Of a DNA stretch of 64,000 bases, positions 33,390 to 42,034 are shown in pieces. Position 1 is the stretch's first letter. Each line of letters opens with the position of its first letter. Location: NCBI RefSeq assembly GCF_003259315.1, contig NZ_QLLT01000010.1:1-64000 (forward strand), written 5' to 3'. A program made the position numbers and the translations under genes. Below the pieces are notes generated by a model. It saw only the letters and a program-made list of their open reading frames with translations. It did not search any database and was not told the origin of the DNA. This DNA is from Kitasatospora sp. SolWspMP-SS2h (GTDB lineage: Bacteria > Actinomycetota > Actinomycetes > Streptomycetales > Streptomycetaceae).

Positions 33390-33871
33390 CGGACGGAGCG
33401 GCAGTGGTGGACGGAACGGACGGAACGGACGGAGCAGCGGTGACGGACGGAGCGGCGGCAGCGGGCGGCCCGGTGACGCGGACGGTGGACCAGCTGGTGG
33501 CGGCGGCCCGGGCGGGCCTGGACCGGCCGGACCCGGCCCGGGCCTGGGCCGAGGTGACCGACGGGGCGCGGCTGGTGGACATCCGCCCGGCGGCGCAGCG
33601 GGCCCGCGAGGGGGAGATCCCGGGGGCGCTGGTGATCGAGCGGAACGTGCTGGAGTGGCGGCTGGACCCGACCGGCAGCCACCGCATCCCGGAGGCGGTG
33701 GACCACGGGGTGCGCTGGATCGTGGTCTGCTCGGAGGGGTACGCGTCCTCGCTGGCGGCGGCCTCGCTCCAGGAGCTGGGGCTGTACCGGGCGACCGACC
33801 TGGACGGCGGGTTCGTGGCCTGGGCGGCGGCCGGGCTGCCCACCCGTTCGGTTGATCAAGGTTTGCGGTGA
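33386..33871 (+). CDS. Rhodanese-domain sulfurtransferase
   Basis: 161 residues from GTG at 33386 (GTGA overlap with cysteine dioxygenase). The first 30 residues are low complexity, from repeated GACGGAACG-type units; the real domain starts near TRTVDQLV. Single rhodanese domain with LVDIRPAAQRAREGEIPGA and the active-site loop VVCSEGYASS (Cys115). It moves sulfur from thiosulfate or a persulfide to an acceptor. Coupling to cysteine dioxygenase suggests disposal of sulfur from cysteine breakdown. Confidence 0.93.
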   Translation: MTDGAAVVDGTDGTDGAAVTDGAAAAGGPVTRTVDQLVAAARAGLDRPDPARAWAEVTDGARLVDIRPAAQRAREGEIPGALVIERNVLEWRLDPTGSHRIPEAVDHGVRWIVVCSEGYASSLAAASLQELGLYRATDLDGGFVAWAAAGLPTRSVDQGLR

Positions 33872-34001
33872 TGCCGGTGCGGGAAGCCGGACAGGCGACA
33901 CATTCAGATTATTGTTCGATACCTGTGCCGGCCGTGCGCGCCGGGCACAGCGCCGTTCCGGCCGAGCCAGCCGTTCCGGCCGACCCTCCGAGGACCCTTC
34001 C

Positions 34002-35135
34002 GTGATCAGATTCGAGGGCGCCGCCAAGCGCCACCCCGACGGCACGGTCGCCGTCCGCGGCCTGGACCTGGAGGTGCCGGCGGGCCGGACCACCGTGCTG
34101 GTCGGGCCGTCCGGCTGCGGCAAGACGACCATCCTGCGGATGGTCAACCGGATGGTGGTGCCCACCGCCGGGCGGGTGCTGCTGGACGGGACGGACGTGG
34201 CGGGGCTGCCCGCGGCGCAGTTGCGGCGCGGCATCGGGTACGTGATCCAGCAGGCCGGGCTGTTCCCGCACCGCCGGGTGATCGACAACGTGGCGACGGT
34301 GCCCCGGCTGCTCGGCTGGGACCGCAAGCGGGCCCGGGCCCGGGCGGCCGAACTGCTGGAGCTGGTCGGCCTGTCACCGGAGACCGCCCGCCGCTACCCG
34401 GCGCAGCTCTCCGGCGGCCAGCAGCAACGGGTGGGCGTGGCGCGGGCGTTGGCGGCCGATCCGCCGGTGCTGCTGATGGACGAGCCGTTCAGCGCGGTCG
34501 ACCCGCTGGTGCGCGCCGGGCTCCAGGAGGAACTGCTGCGCCTCCAGGCCGAACTGGGCAAGACGGTACTGTTCGTGACGCACGACATCGAGGAGGCGGT
34601 CCGGCTCGGCGACCGGGTGGTGGTGCTCCGCGAGCACGGCGAGATCGCCCAACTCGCGGACCCGCACACCCTGTTGACCGCCCCGGCGGACGACGGCGTG
34701 GCCGCCTTCCTGGGCCGCGACCGCGGCCTGCGCGGACTGGGCCTGCGCCCGGCCGGCACCGTCCCGCTGGACGGGCTCCGGCCCGCCTACGGCGAGTGGA
34801 CCCTGGCACTCGACCCGGAGGGCCGCCCGGAGCACTGGGCGCGCGGCGCCGAACGCCATCCGGCCCCGGTCTTCGCCCCGTCCCGGGACTCGCTGCGCTC
34901 CGCGCTGGACGCGGTCCTGCTCGCCCCGTCCGGCCTGGCCGTCGCGGTGGACGCCGAGGGCCGGGCGGTCGGCACCGCGAGCCGCGCCGCCGTCGTCGAG
35001 GCGCTGGCCCTGAGCCGGGCCGCACCGGACACGGAGACCCCGCAGGCCCCGCAGGCCCCGCAGGCCCCGCAGGCCCCGCAGGCCCCGGCCGGAAGCTCCC
35101 CCGAGTCTGCGCAGGTGCCGCATGCTGGACGGTGA
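34002..35135 (+). CDS. ABC transporter ATP-binding protein, OpuC/ProV type
   Basis: 377 residues from GTG at 34002, preceded by GAGGA. ATPase motifs: Walker A GPSGCGKTT (near 35-43), signature LSGGQQQRVGVARAL, Walker B VLLMDEPF and H-loop THDIEEA. Residues 240-345 form a C-terminal regulatory region that looks like degenerate CBS-type domains, as in glycine betaine importers sensing ionic strength. A (Gln-Ala-Pro)5 tract near 349-362 is coded by 9-bp repeats. It drives import through the two permeases that follow; its 3' end overlaps the first by 14 bases. An AT-rich stretch at about 33900-33925 may hold the promoter. Confidence 0.94.
   Translation: MIRFEGAAKRHPDGTVAVRGLDLEVPAGRTTVLVGPSGCGKTTILRMVNRMVVPTAGRVLLDGTDVAGLPAAQLRRGIGYVIQQAGLFPHRRVIDNVATVPRLLGWDRKRARARAAELLELVGLSPETARRYPAQLSGGQQQRVGVARALAADPPVLLMDEPFSAVDPLVRAGLQEELLRLQAELGKTVLFVTHDIEEAVRLGDRVVVLREHGEIAQLADPHTLLTAPADDGVAAFLGRDRGLRGLGLRPAGTVPLDGLRPAYGEWTLALDPEGRPEHWARGAERHPAPVFAPSRDSLRSALDAVLLAPSGLAVAVDAEGRAVGTASRAAVVEALALSRAAPDTETPQAPQAPQAPQAPQAPAGSSPESAQVPHAGR
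35042..35086. repeat. 9-bp tandem repeat (5 exact copies)
   Basis: GCAGGCCCC repeated five times in frame near the 3' end of the ABC ATPase gene, encoding a Gln-Ala-Pro tract. Confidence 0.92.
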
Positions 35136-35784
35136 GCCGCTGATCCGCTGGCGCTGGCTCGGCGACCACCTCGGCTACCTGGGCGGCCTGACGGCCGACC
35201 ACGCGGTGATCGCGCTGGTGCCGGTGCTGATCGCGCTGCTGCTGGCGCTGCCGCTGGGCCTGGCCTGCGCGCGCTTCCCCCGGCTGTACCAGCCGCTGGC
35301 CGCGGTGTTCAACGTGGTGTACGCGCTGCCCTCGCTGGCGGTGTTCGTGGTGCTGATCCCGTACACGGGGCTGGCCACCCGGCAGACCGTGATGGTGCCG
35401 CTGACCTGCTACGCGCTGGCGGTGCTGCTGCCGACCGCGGTGGACGGGCTGCGGGCGGTGCCGGAGCCGGTGCGGCAGGCGGCCACCGCGATGGGCTACG
35501 GCCCGTGGCGGCGGCTGACGGCGGTCGAACTGCCCGCCTCGGTGCCCTACCTGATCGGGGGGCTGCGGGTCGCCGCGGTGTCCTCGATCTCGCTGGCGGC
35601 GGTGGGGGCGCTGGTCGGCCGGGGCGGGCTGGGCTACCTGTTCGTGGACGGCTTCCAGCGGACCTTCCCGACGCCGATCCTGGCCGGGATCGCGCTGGTG
35701 GCGCTGCTGGCGCTGGCCGCCGACCTGGTGCTGCTGGCGGCCCGCCGGGTGCTGGCGCCGTGGTCGCGGGGGGTGGCGCGGTGA
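35122..35784 (+). CDS. ABC transporter permease 1, OpuC/ProW type
   Basis: 220 residues, five to six membrane helices. The EAA-type coupling loop is visible as VRQAATAMGYGPWRRLTAVELPAS, which docks on the ATPase. The order ATPase-permease-permease-binding protein is that of OpuC-type quaternary-amine importers. ATG at 35122 lies inside the ATPase gene end; the stop overlaps the next permease start (GTGA). Confidence 0.92.
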   Translation: MLDGEPLIRWRWLGDHLGYLGGLTADHAVIALVPVLIALLLALPLGLACARFPRLYQPLAAVFNVVYALPSLAVFVVLIPYTGLATRQTVMVPLTCYALAVLLPTAVDGLRAVPEPVRQAATAMGYGPWRRLTAVELPASVPYLIGGLRVAAVSSISLAAVGALVGRGGLGYLFVDGFQRTFPTPILAGIALVALLALAADLVLLAARRVLAPWSRGVAR

Positions 35785-36527
35785 ACTGGCTGGGCTGGCT
35801 GCACGACTTCTTCGCCGACCCGGCGCACCGCTCGGGTCCGGACTCGATCCTGCACCGGGTGCTGGAGCACCTGGTGTTCTCCGCCGAGGCGCTGGGCCTG
35901 GCCGCGCTGGTGGCGCTGCCGCTGGGCCTGCTGATCGGCTACTCGGGGCGCGGCCTGTTCCTGGTGACGACGCTGGCCGGCGTCGCGCGCGCCCTGCCGA
36001 CCCTGGGCCTGGTGACGCTGGCGGTGCTGCTGGCGGGCGTCGGCGAGACGGCGGTGCTGCTGCCGCTGACGGCGCTGGCCGCGCCGCCGATGCTGGTGGC
36101 CGCCGCCGAGGGGGTGCGCGGCACCGACCCGGACGTCCGGGACGCGGCCCGCGGCATCGGCCTGACCCACCCGCAGACGCTGCTGCGGGTGTGCGTGCCG
36201 GCCGCCGCGCCGACCCTGCTGGCGGGGGTGCGGACGGCGTCGGTGCAGGTGATCGCGACCGCCACGGTCGCCGCGTACGTCGGTCTGGGCGGCCTGGGCC
36301 GGTACGTGATCGACGGGCTGGCCACCCGCGACTTCCCGACCACGGTCGGCGGCGCCCTGCTGGTGGTGCTGCTGGCGGTGGCCGTCCAACTGCTGTTCGC
36401 CCTGTTCATCCGGCTCGCGTCGCCACCCGGCGGGCGCGCCGGCCGCACCACCGCAGGACCCGTACCCGTACCCGTAGACACCGATGACAGCGCGGGCTCC
36501 CCCGCACTCGTGAAGGAATCCCCATGA
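35781..36527 (+). CDS. ABC transporter permease 2, OpuC/ProW type
   Basis: 248 residues from GTG at 35781. Membrane helices begin near residue 28, after a short soluble start (WLGWLHDFFADPAHR). The coupling loop is VRDAARGIGLTHPQTLLRVCVPAA; GLGGLGRYVIDGLATRDFPTTVGG is the conserved region seen in OpuCB/OpuCD proteins. It forms a heterodimeric channel with permease 1. The stop overlaps the binding-protein start by four bases (ATGA). Confidence 0.92.
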   Translation: MNWLGWLHDFFADPAHRSGPDSILHRVLEHLVFSAEALGLAALVALPLGLLIGYSGRGLFLVTTLAGVARALPTLGLVTLAVLLAGVGETAVLLPLTALAAPPMLVAAAEGVRGTDPDVRDAARGIGLTHPQTLLRVCVPAAAPTLLAGVRTASVQVIATATVAAYVGLGGLGRYVIDGLATRDFPTTVGGALLVVLLAVAVQLLFALFIRLASPPGGRAGRTTAGPVPVPVDTDDSAGSPALVKESP

Positions 36528-37462
36528 CGACCCGTCCGGTCAGAATCGCCCTCGCCGCCCTCCTGCTGACGGGCGCGGCGGCCTGCTCCTCCTCCGGCGG
36601 CGGCGACCCGCTGGCCGCGAAGTCCTCCGCCCCGGCGACCTCCGGCGGGCCCTCCAGCCCGGCGGGCGGCTCCGGGAAGACCGTGGTGGTCGGCTCGGCG
36701 AACTTCCCGGAGAACGTGCTGCTCGCCTCGATCTACTCGCAGGCCCTGCAGGCCAAGGGCGTGAAGGTGGAGGAGAAGTTCAACATCGGCAGCCGCGAGC
36801 TGCTGTACGGGCAGTTGCAGTCGGGCGCGCTGACGGTGCTGCCGGAGTACAACGGCGCGCTGCTGGCCTACCTGGACGCCAAGTCGACCGCCACCAGCGA
36901 GGACCAGGTGAACACCGAGCTGAAGGCCAAGCTGCCGGCCGGGCTGGCGGTCCTGGACTCGGCGGCGGCCGAGGACAAGGACTCGCTGACGGTCACCCAG
37001 GAGACCGCCGACAAGCTGGGCGTGAAGTCGATAGCCGACCTGGCGGGCAAGGCGCAGGACCTGGTGGTCGGCGGGCCGCCGGAGTTCAAGTCCCGTCGTG
37101 AGCAGCAGTTCAAGGACGCCTACGGGCTGACCTTCAAGGAGTGGAAGCCGACCGGCGACACCACCGCCAACGCGCTGAAGGACGGCACCGTCCAGGTCGG
37201 CAACGTGTTCACCACCGATCCGAAGGTGGTCCAGCTGAAGCTGGTGTCGCTGGACGACCCGAAGAACGTGTTCAGCGCGCAGAACGTCACCCCGCTGGTG
37301 AACACCGGCGGCCTGGACGCCACCGGGACGGCCGCGCTGAACGCGGTCTCCGCGAAGCTCGACACGGCCGGGCTGACCGCGCTGATGAAGCGCGTCGCGG
37401 TGGACAAGGAGGACCCGGCGGCGGTCGCCAAGGACTGGCTGAAGTCCAGCGGCCTGAGCTGA
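36524..37462 (+). CDS. Substrate-binding lipoprotein, OpuC/QAT family
   Basis: 312 residues with lipobox LTGAAAC (modified Cys near 21), a Ser/Gly/Ala linker to about residue 50, then an OpuAC-type type II binding domain: VVVGSANFPENVLLASIYSQAL, VLPEYNGALLAYL and VGNVFTTDPKVV. It captures a quaternary amine or related solute outside the membrane and delivers it to the two permeases. Betaine, choline and carnitine are the usual cargo; sulfur-containing ergothioneine is an alternative in this family. A strong terminator follows. Confidence 0.92.
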   Translation: MTTRPVRIALAALLLTGAAACSSSGGGDPLAAKSSAPATSGGPSSPAGGSGKTVVVGSANFPENVLLASIYSQALQAKGVKVEEKFNIGSRELLYGQLQSGALTVLPEYNGALLAYLDAKSTATSEDQVNTELKAKLPAGLAVLDSAAAEDKDSLTVTQETADKLGVKSIADLAGKAQDLVVGGPPEFKSRREQQFKDAYGLTFKEWKPTGDTTANALKDGTVQVGNVFTTDPKVVQLKLVSLDDPKNVFSAQNVTPLVNTGGLDATGTAALNAVSAKLDTAGLTALMKRVAVDKEDPAAVAKDWLKSSGLS

Positions 37463-37472
37463 TCCGCGCCGC

Positions 37473-37513
37473 CCGTCGGCCCCGCACCGAGCAGTCGGGT
37501 GCGGGGCCGACGG
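37473..37513 (+). terminator. Hairpin terminator after the ABC importer operon
   Basis: Perfect 16-bp inverted repeat 37473-37488 with 37498-37513, loop of nine bases, starting 11 bases past the stop. Confidence 0.88.
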
Positions 37514-37584
37514 CATGTCAGGACCCTGATCCCCAAGGGTTGGCAAAGCTCTCGGAGGGCTGCCCCAGCGAACTGTAAAGAGTC

Positions 37585-37614
37585 TTGACAGATGCACTGG
37601 TCCAGACCAAACAT
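37585..37614 (+). promoter_or_regulatory. Chitinase promoter with DasR-type (dre) box
   Basis: TTGACA (37585-37590) and AAACAT (37609-37614) make a promoter with 18-base spacing. Between them lies ACTGGTCCAGACCAAA (37596-37611), closely matching the DasR element ACTGGTCTAGACCAGT. In Streptomyces, DasR represses chitin genes until N-acetylglucosamine metabolites release it. The box covers the spacer and -10, ideal for repression. Confidence 0.85.
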
Positions 37615-37777
37615 GAGTCCGCTGTACTTCCCGACCGGGACGCATCGTGGGGGTGTGACCACCGGCCGGGGCGAGCCCTGCCCCGCACCACCCCGGCACT
37701 CCCTGTACCAGGCCGATCCACGCCCACGTGCCCGAGCACCGGCACGCGGGCCCCCTCCCATGCCTGATGGAGACTCG

Positions 37778-39826
37778 ATGCGCCTTCACCGACCACTCCA
37801 AGCGCTGCTCGCCACCGGCGCGATGGCGGCCGCCTCGCTGGGGCTGATCTCCGCCCCCGCGCAGGCCGCCACCCCGCTGCCGCAGCACGTCTTCGCCCCG
37901 TACTTCGAGGCGTGGACCGGCGAGAGCCCGGCCGCCCTGGCCGCCCAGTCCGGTGCCAAGCACCTGACCATGGCGTTCCTCCAGGCCGCCACCAAGGGCT
38001 CCTGCACCGCCCTGTGGAACGGCGACACCTCGATGCCGATCTCGAACTCGGTGTTCGGCGCCGACATCGCCACCATCCGCGCCAACGGCGGCGACGTGAT
38101 CCCGTCCTTCGGCGGCTACACCGCCGACAACACCGGCACCGAGATCGCCGACTCTTGCACGGACGTCAACCAGATCGCCGCCCAGTTCGAGAAGCTGATC
38201 ACCACCTACGACGTCTCCCGGATCGACCTGGACATCGAGGACAACTCGCTGACCAACACGGCCGGCATCGACCGCCGCAACAAGGCGATCAAGATCGTCG
38301 AGGACTGGGCCGCCGCCAACGGCCGCAGCATCCAGTTCAGTTACACCCTGCCGACCACCACCAGCGGCCTGGCCTCCAGCGGCCTGGCGGTGCTCAAGAA
38401 CGCGGTCACCAACAACGCGCGGATCGACGTCGTCAACATGATGACCTTCGACTACTACGACGGCGCCTCGCACGACATGGCGGCGGACACCCAGACCTCC
38501 GCGCAGGGCCTGTACAACCAGCTGGCGAAGCTGTACCCGACCAAGACCTCCGCCCAGCTGTGGAACTCGATCGGCATCACCGAGATGGCCGGCATCGACG
38601 ACTTCGGTGCCGGCGAGACCTTCACCGTCGCCAACGCCACCACGGTCTACAACTGGGCGGTGAGCAAGGGCATCAACACGCTGTCCTTCTGGGCCCTCCA
38701 GCGCGACAACGGCGGCTGCCCGGGCACCGCCGGCTCGGACAGCTGCTCCGGCATCGCGCAGGGCACCTGGGACTTCAGCCACATCTTCTCGAAGTTCACC
38801 AGCTCCTCCGTCCCGGCCAACGACTTCTCGGTGGCGCTGAGCCCGGCCAGCGGCTCGGTCACCGCCGGCGGCGCCACCTCCGCGACGGTCAACACCGCCG
38901 TCACCTCCGGCTCGGCCCAGAGCGTCAACCTGTCGGTGACCGGCGCCCCGGCCGGCGTCACCGCCGCGCTCAGCGCCTCCACCGTCACCGCGGGCGGCTC
39001 CGCCACCCTGAACGTCTCCACCACCTCGGGCGTCGCCAACGGCAGCTACCCGCTGACCGTGACCGCCACCGGCGCGAGCGGCACCCACACGGCGACCTAC
39101 ACCCTGACCGTCACCGGCGGCAGCACCGCCTCCGACTTCTCGGTCGCGCTGTCGCCCGCCGCGGGCTCGGTCGCCGCCGGCGCCGCCACCTCCGCGACGG
39201 TCGGCACCGCCGTCACCTCCGGCACCGCCGCGACCGTCAACCTGACCGTCTCCGGCGCCCCGGCCGGCGTCACCGCCGCGCTCAGCGCCTCCAGCGTCAC
39301 CGCGGGCGGCTCCGCCACCCTGAACGTCTCCACCACCGCCTCGGCGGCCCCGGGCACCTACACCCTGACCGTCACCGGCACCGGCGCGGGCAAGACCCAC
39401 ACCGCCACCTACGCGCTGACCGTCACCGGCACCACCCCGCCGCCCACCGGCCTGGCCAACGGCGACCTGGAGAGCGGCGCCCTCGCCCCGTGGACCTGCC
39501 AGAGCGGCGGCGCGGTCGTCACCTCCCCGGTGCACGGCGGCTCCAAGGCCCTGAAGGCCGTCCCGACCGCCGGCGCCACCGGTGAGTGCGACCAGACCGT
39601 CACGCTGGCCCCGAACCACGCGTACACCCTGACCGCCTGGGTCCAGGGCCCGTACTCGTACGTCGGCGTCAGCGGCGGCGCCACCGCCTCCTCCTGGGCG
39701 AACGGCACCTCCTGGACCAAGCTGACCGTCCCGTTCACCACCGGCGCCAACGGCACCGTCACGGTCTACCTGCACGGCTGGTACGGCCAGGGCGCGGTCT
39801 ACGGCGACGACTTCTCGATCGCCTGA
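37778..39826 (+). CDS. Secreted GH18 chitinase with two Ig-like repeats and a carbohydrate-binding module
   Basis: 682 residues from ATG at 37778 (GGAG six bases upstream; an ATG at 37760 is less likely). Signal peptide 1-30 ending AQA. GH18 domain about 35-345 with catalytic motif DLDIED, Glu154 being the proton donor, and MMTFDYYDG near the substrate. Two nearly identical Ig-like repeats (about 349-450 and 452-550) each begin with DFSVALSPA and contain [13 protein letters not shown]. The C-terminal domain (about 557-682), starting [14 protein letters not shown], resembles CBM4/16-type modules. It degrades chitin outside the cell. Control is by the dre box upstream. Confidence 0.95.
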   Translation: MRLHRPLQALLATGAMAAASLGLISAPAQAATPLPQHVFAPYFEAWTGESPAALAAQSGAKHLTMAFLQAATKGSCTALWNGDTSMPISNSVFGADIATIRANGGDVIPSFGGYTADNTGTEIADSCTDVNQIAAQFEKLITTYDVSRIDLDIEDNSLTNTAGIDRRNKAIKIVEDWAAANGRSIQFSYTLPTTTSGLASSGLAVLKNAVTNNARIDVVNMMTFDYYDGASHDMAADTQTSAQGLYNQLAKLYPTKTSAQLWNSIGITEMAGIDDFGAGETFTVANATTVYNWAVSKGINTLSFWALQRDNGGCPGTAGSDSCSGIAQGTWDFSHIFSKFTSSSVPANDFSVALSPASGSVTAGGATSATVNTAVTSGSAQSVNLSVTGAPAGVTAALSASTVTAGGSATLNVSTTSGVANGSYPLTVTATGASGTHTATYTLTVTGGSTASDFSVALSPAAGSVAAGAATSATVGTAVTSGTAATVNLTVSGAPAGVTAALSASSVTAGGSATLNVSTTASAAPGTYTLTVTGTGAGKTHTATYALTVTGTTPPPTGLANGDLESGALAPWTCQSGGAVVTSPVHGGSKALKAVPTAGATGECDQTVTLAPNHAYTLTAWVQGPYSYVGVSGGATASSWANGTSWTKLTVPFTTGANGTVTVYLHGWYGQGAVYGDDFSIA

Positions 39827-39845
39827 CCCCCGCTCCACCCCTGAA

Positions 39846-39886
39846 CCCGGCCCGGCCGGTGGCACCCCGCCACCGGCCGGGCCGGG
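39846..39886. terminator. Bidirectional hairpin terminator
   Basis: Perfect 17-bp inverted repeat 39846-39862 with 39870-39886, loop of seven bases, between the convergent chitinase and MFS genes. Confidence 0.88.
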
Positions 39887-39915
39887 CCGCTTCCGGGAGC
39901 ATCGGACGCGACCGC

Positions 39916-41187
39916 TCAGCGCTCCCGGCACAGCGGCAGGAAGGACGCCAGCGCCAGCGCCGCGCAGCCCAGCACCACCGCGCCGAGCACCGTCGCCGAC
40001 GGCCGCCCGCCCAGGCTGCTGAGCGGGGCGACCACCGCGCCGCACAGGTAGGTGCCGGTGCCCAGCAGCGCGGACGCCGAACCGGCGGCGTGCGGGGCCA
40101 TGGTCAGCGCCCGGCCGTTGGCGTTCGGCAGGATGACGCCCATCGCGCCCATCAGCACGGTCAGCGCGGGCCACACCCCGGCCAGCCCGGTGTCCCACAC
40201 CGTGGTGCACAGCACCACGGCGGCCCCGGCCAGCGCGGCGGCGGACAGGCCGCAGACCAGCAGCGTCCGCTCGGAGTACCGGTGCACCAGGAAGCGCCCG
40301 TTGACCTGGGTGACCGCCAGCAGCGCGATCGAGTTCACCGCGAAGACCAGGCTGTAGGTCTGCGGGGTGATCCGGTACACCTCCTGGAGCACCACCGAGG
40401 AGCCGCCGACGTACGCGAACAGCGCGCCGAACGCGAAGGTGCTGACCAGCAGGTAGCCGAGGAACACCCGGTCGCGCAGCAGCCCGCCGATCGCCCGGAC
40501 GGTGGTGCCGGGGCCGCCGCCGTGCCGCCGCTCGGGCGGCAGCGTCTCGCGGACGCCGAGGGCGCAGGCCGCGGTGAGCACCGCGCCGAGCAGGGCCAGG
40601 GCGACGAAGGTGCCGCGCCAGTCGGTGACGTGCAGCAGCTGGGCGCCGGCCAGCGGGGCGACGATCGGGGCGAGGCCGGAGATCAGGCCCATGGTGGCCA
40701 GGAACCGGATCATCGCGACGCCCTCCAGCCGGTCCCGGACCACCGCCCGGGCCACCACCAGCGCGGCGGAGCCCGCGGCGCCCTGCACCACCCGGCCGGC
40801 CACCAGCAGCGGCATCGAGTCGGCGAACGCGCACAGCAGGCTGGCGGCGGTGTACGCGGCCAGGCCGGTGAGGATCGGGCGGCGGCGGCCGAGGCGGTCG
40901 CTGAGCGGGCCGAACAGCAGCTGGCCGAGCACCATGCCGAGCAGCGAGCCGGTCAGGGTGAGCTGGGCGGCCGGGGCGGTGGAGTGCAGGTCGGCGGTCA
41001 GGTCGGGCAGCGCGGGCAGGTAGAGGTCGGTGGTGAACGGCCCGAGCGCGACCAGGCAGCCCAGGGTGATCACGGTGGCGGTGGCGAACGGGGCGGGCCG
41101 CGGGGTCGCCGCGCCCACCTCCTCCGGCCGGAGCGGGAGGTCGGATGCGGTCTGGTCGCCGTCGGGGTCGACGGTCGGGCCTGGCAT
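39916..41187 (-). CDS. Bcr/CflA-type MFS drug efflux transporter
   Basis: 423 residues from ATG at 41187 with GAGGAG five bases upstream. Twelve membrane helices; GPFTTDLYLPALPDLTADL in helix 1 and GPLSDRLGRRRPIL in loop 2-3 are the Bcr/CflA and MFS signatures, with GRVVQGAAGSAALVVARAVVRD in helix 4. Family members export bicyclomycin, sulfonamides, chloramphenicol or peptides by proton antiport. The 30-residue soluble N-terminus is acidic. It is monocistronic and divergent from no clear regulator. Confidence 0.93.
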   Translation of the reverse strand: MPGPTVDPDGDQTASDLPLRPEEVGAATPRPAPFATATVITLGCLVALGPFTTDLYLPALPDLTADLHSTAPAAQLTLTGSLLGMVLGQLLFGPLSDRLGRRRPILTGLAAYTAASLLCAFADSMPLLVAGRVVQGAAGSAALVVARAVVRDRLEGVAMIRFLATMGLISGLAPIVAPLAGAQLLHVTDWRGTFVALALLGAVLTAACALGVRETLPPERRHGGGPGTTVRAIGGLLRDRVFLGYLLVSTFAFGALFAYVGGSSVVLQEVYRITPQTYSLVFAVNSIALLAVTQVNGRFLVHRYSERTLLVCGLSAAALAGAAVVLCTTVWDTGLAGVWPALTVLMGAMGVILPNANGRALTMAPHAAGSASALLGTGTYLCGAVVAPLSSLGGRPSATVLGAVVLGCAALALASFLPLCRER

Positions 41188-41339
41188 GGGGCTCCTCACG
41201 GATGGCGGGTGTGCGCACCGTCCTATCCCATCCACCCGCCCGGGCGGAAACCGGACCCGCCGGGCCGCCGTCCGGCACCCGCCCGGCCGACGTCCGCTCG
41301 ACGGCCACCCGCCACCCGCTCGGCCGCCGCGCTCGGCGA

Positions 41340-41792
41340 CTACCCGGTCGGCCCGGCGGTGCAGGCCCCGGCGGCGGCCGGGGCGCCGCGCCAGCCGTAG
41401 AGCCGGTCGCCGACCAAGGCGACGTCGTACTGCCCGCAGTGCGCGGTGGCCCGGCGCGGGGTGTCGGTCGGGAACCAGTGGGCGCGCAGGTGCGGGTCGG
41501 GCGCCGGGCTCGCCGGGGTGCAGTCGGCGGGCAGCGCGCGGCCCGGGAGGGTGGCGCGGATCAGCCGCTCGCCCTGCTCGCCGGGGGCCAGGAAGGCGAT
41601 GCCGGTGGCGGAGTCGGGCAGCCAGCGCGGCACCTCGGCGCGGTCGGCCTTGGCGGCGGCCCCGCTGGGGTAGCGGACGGTCTGGTCCATCCGGTCCCGC
41701 GCCCGCTGGACCGCGGCGGGCGCCACCATCACCAGCAGCATCGCCGCCGCTCCGCCGAGCACCACCGTCGCCGCCGTCCGTCCGCCGCCCAT
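41340..41792 (-). CDS. Membrane-anchored hypothetical protein
   Basis: 150 residues from ATG at 41792 with GAGGGGCG immediately upstream. One N-terminal helix (TVVLGGAAAMLLVMVAPAA, about 10-28) is a signal anchor or uncleaved signal peptide, leaving a 120-residue external domain with three Cys, in DCTPA, HCGQY and ACTAG. No family recognised. GWRGAPAAAGACTAG at the C-terminus and the HCGQYDVALVGDRLYGW strand suggest a small beta-domain. It stands alone between the MFS gene and a terminator. Confidence 0.7.
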   Translation of the reverse strand: MGGGRTAATVVLGGAAAMLLVMVAPAAVQRARDRMDQTVRYPSGAAAKADRAEVPRWLPDSATGIAFLAPGEQGERLIRATLPGRALPADCTPASPAPDPHLRAHWFPTDTPRRATAHCGQYDVALVGDRLYGWRGAPAAAGACTAGPTG

Positions 41793-41883
41793 CGCCCCTC
41801 GCCCCTTTTCCCGCCGTTCCGGTCCTTCCCCTCCATGGTGGGTGCGGGCGGGGGCCCGATCCATGCGCACCAGGTACCGGGCG

Positions 41884-41937
41884 GGGTCCGCCGGAAGTCG
41901 GAGACCGGGGGCCGGGACCCCGACTTCCGGCGGACCC
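41884..41937 (-). terminator. Hairpin downstream of glutaryl-CoA dehydrogenase gene
   Basis: Perfect 18-bp inverted repeat 41884-41901 with 41920-41937, loop of 18 bases, about 100 bases past the stop of the minus-strand gcdH. A role as terminator is most likely, though the perfect arms could also be a binding site. Confidence 0.7.
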
Positions 41938-41949
41938 GCGACCGCCCGG

Positions 41950-42000
41950 CGGACGGACCGGCGGTGCGCGCGGACGGACCGGCGGTGCGCGCGGACGACC
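41950..42000. repeat. 21-bp direct repeat
   Basis: CGGACGGACCGGCGGTGCGCG at 41950-41970 and again at 41971-41991, with a partial third copy to 42000, between the hairpin and the gcdH stop. Confidence 0.85.
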
Positions 42001-42034
42001 CCGCCGGTCCGGTGCGCCGGCCGGCGGACTCCGG

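Noticed and set aside
41884..41937. Ends of an insertion sequence
   Set aside because: The inverted arms are only 18 bases apart with no transposase or target duplication.
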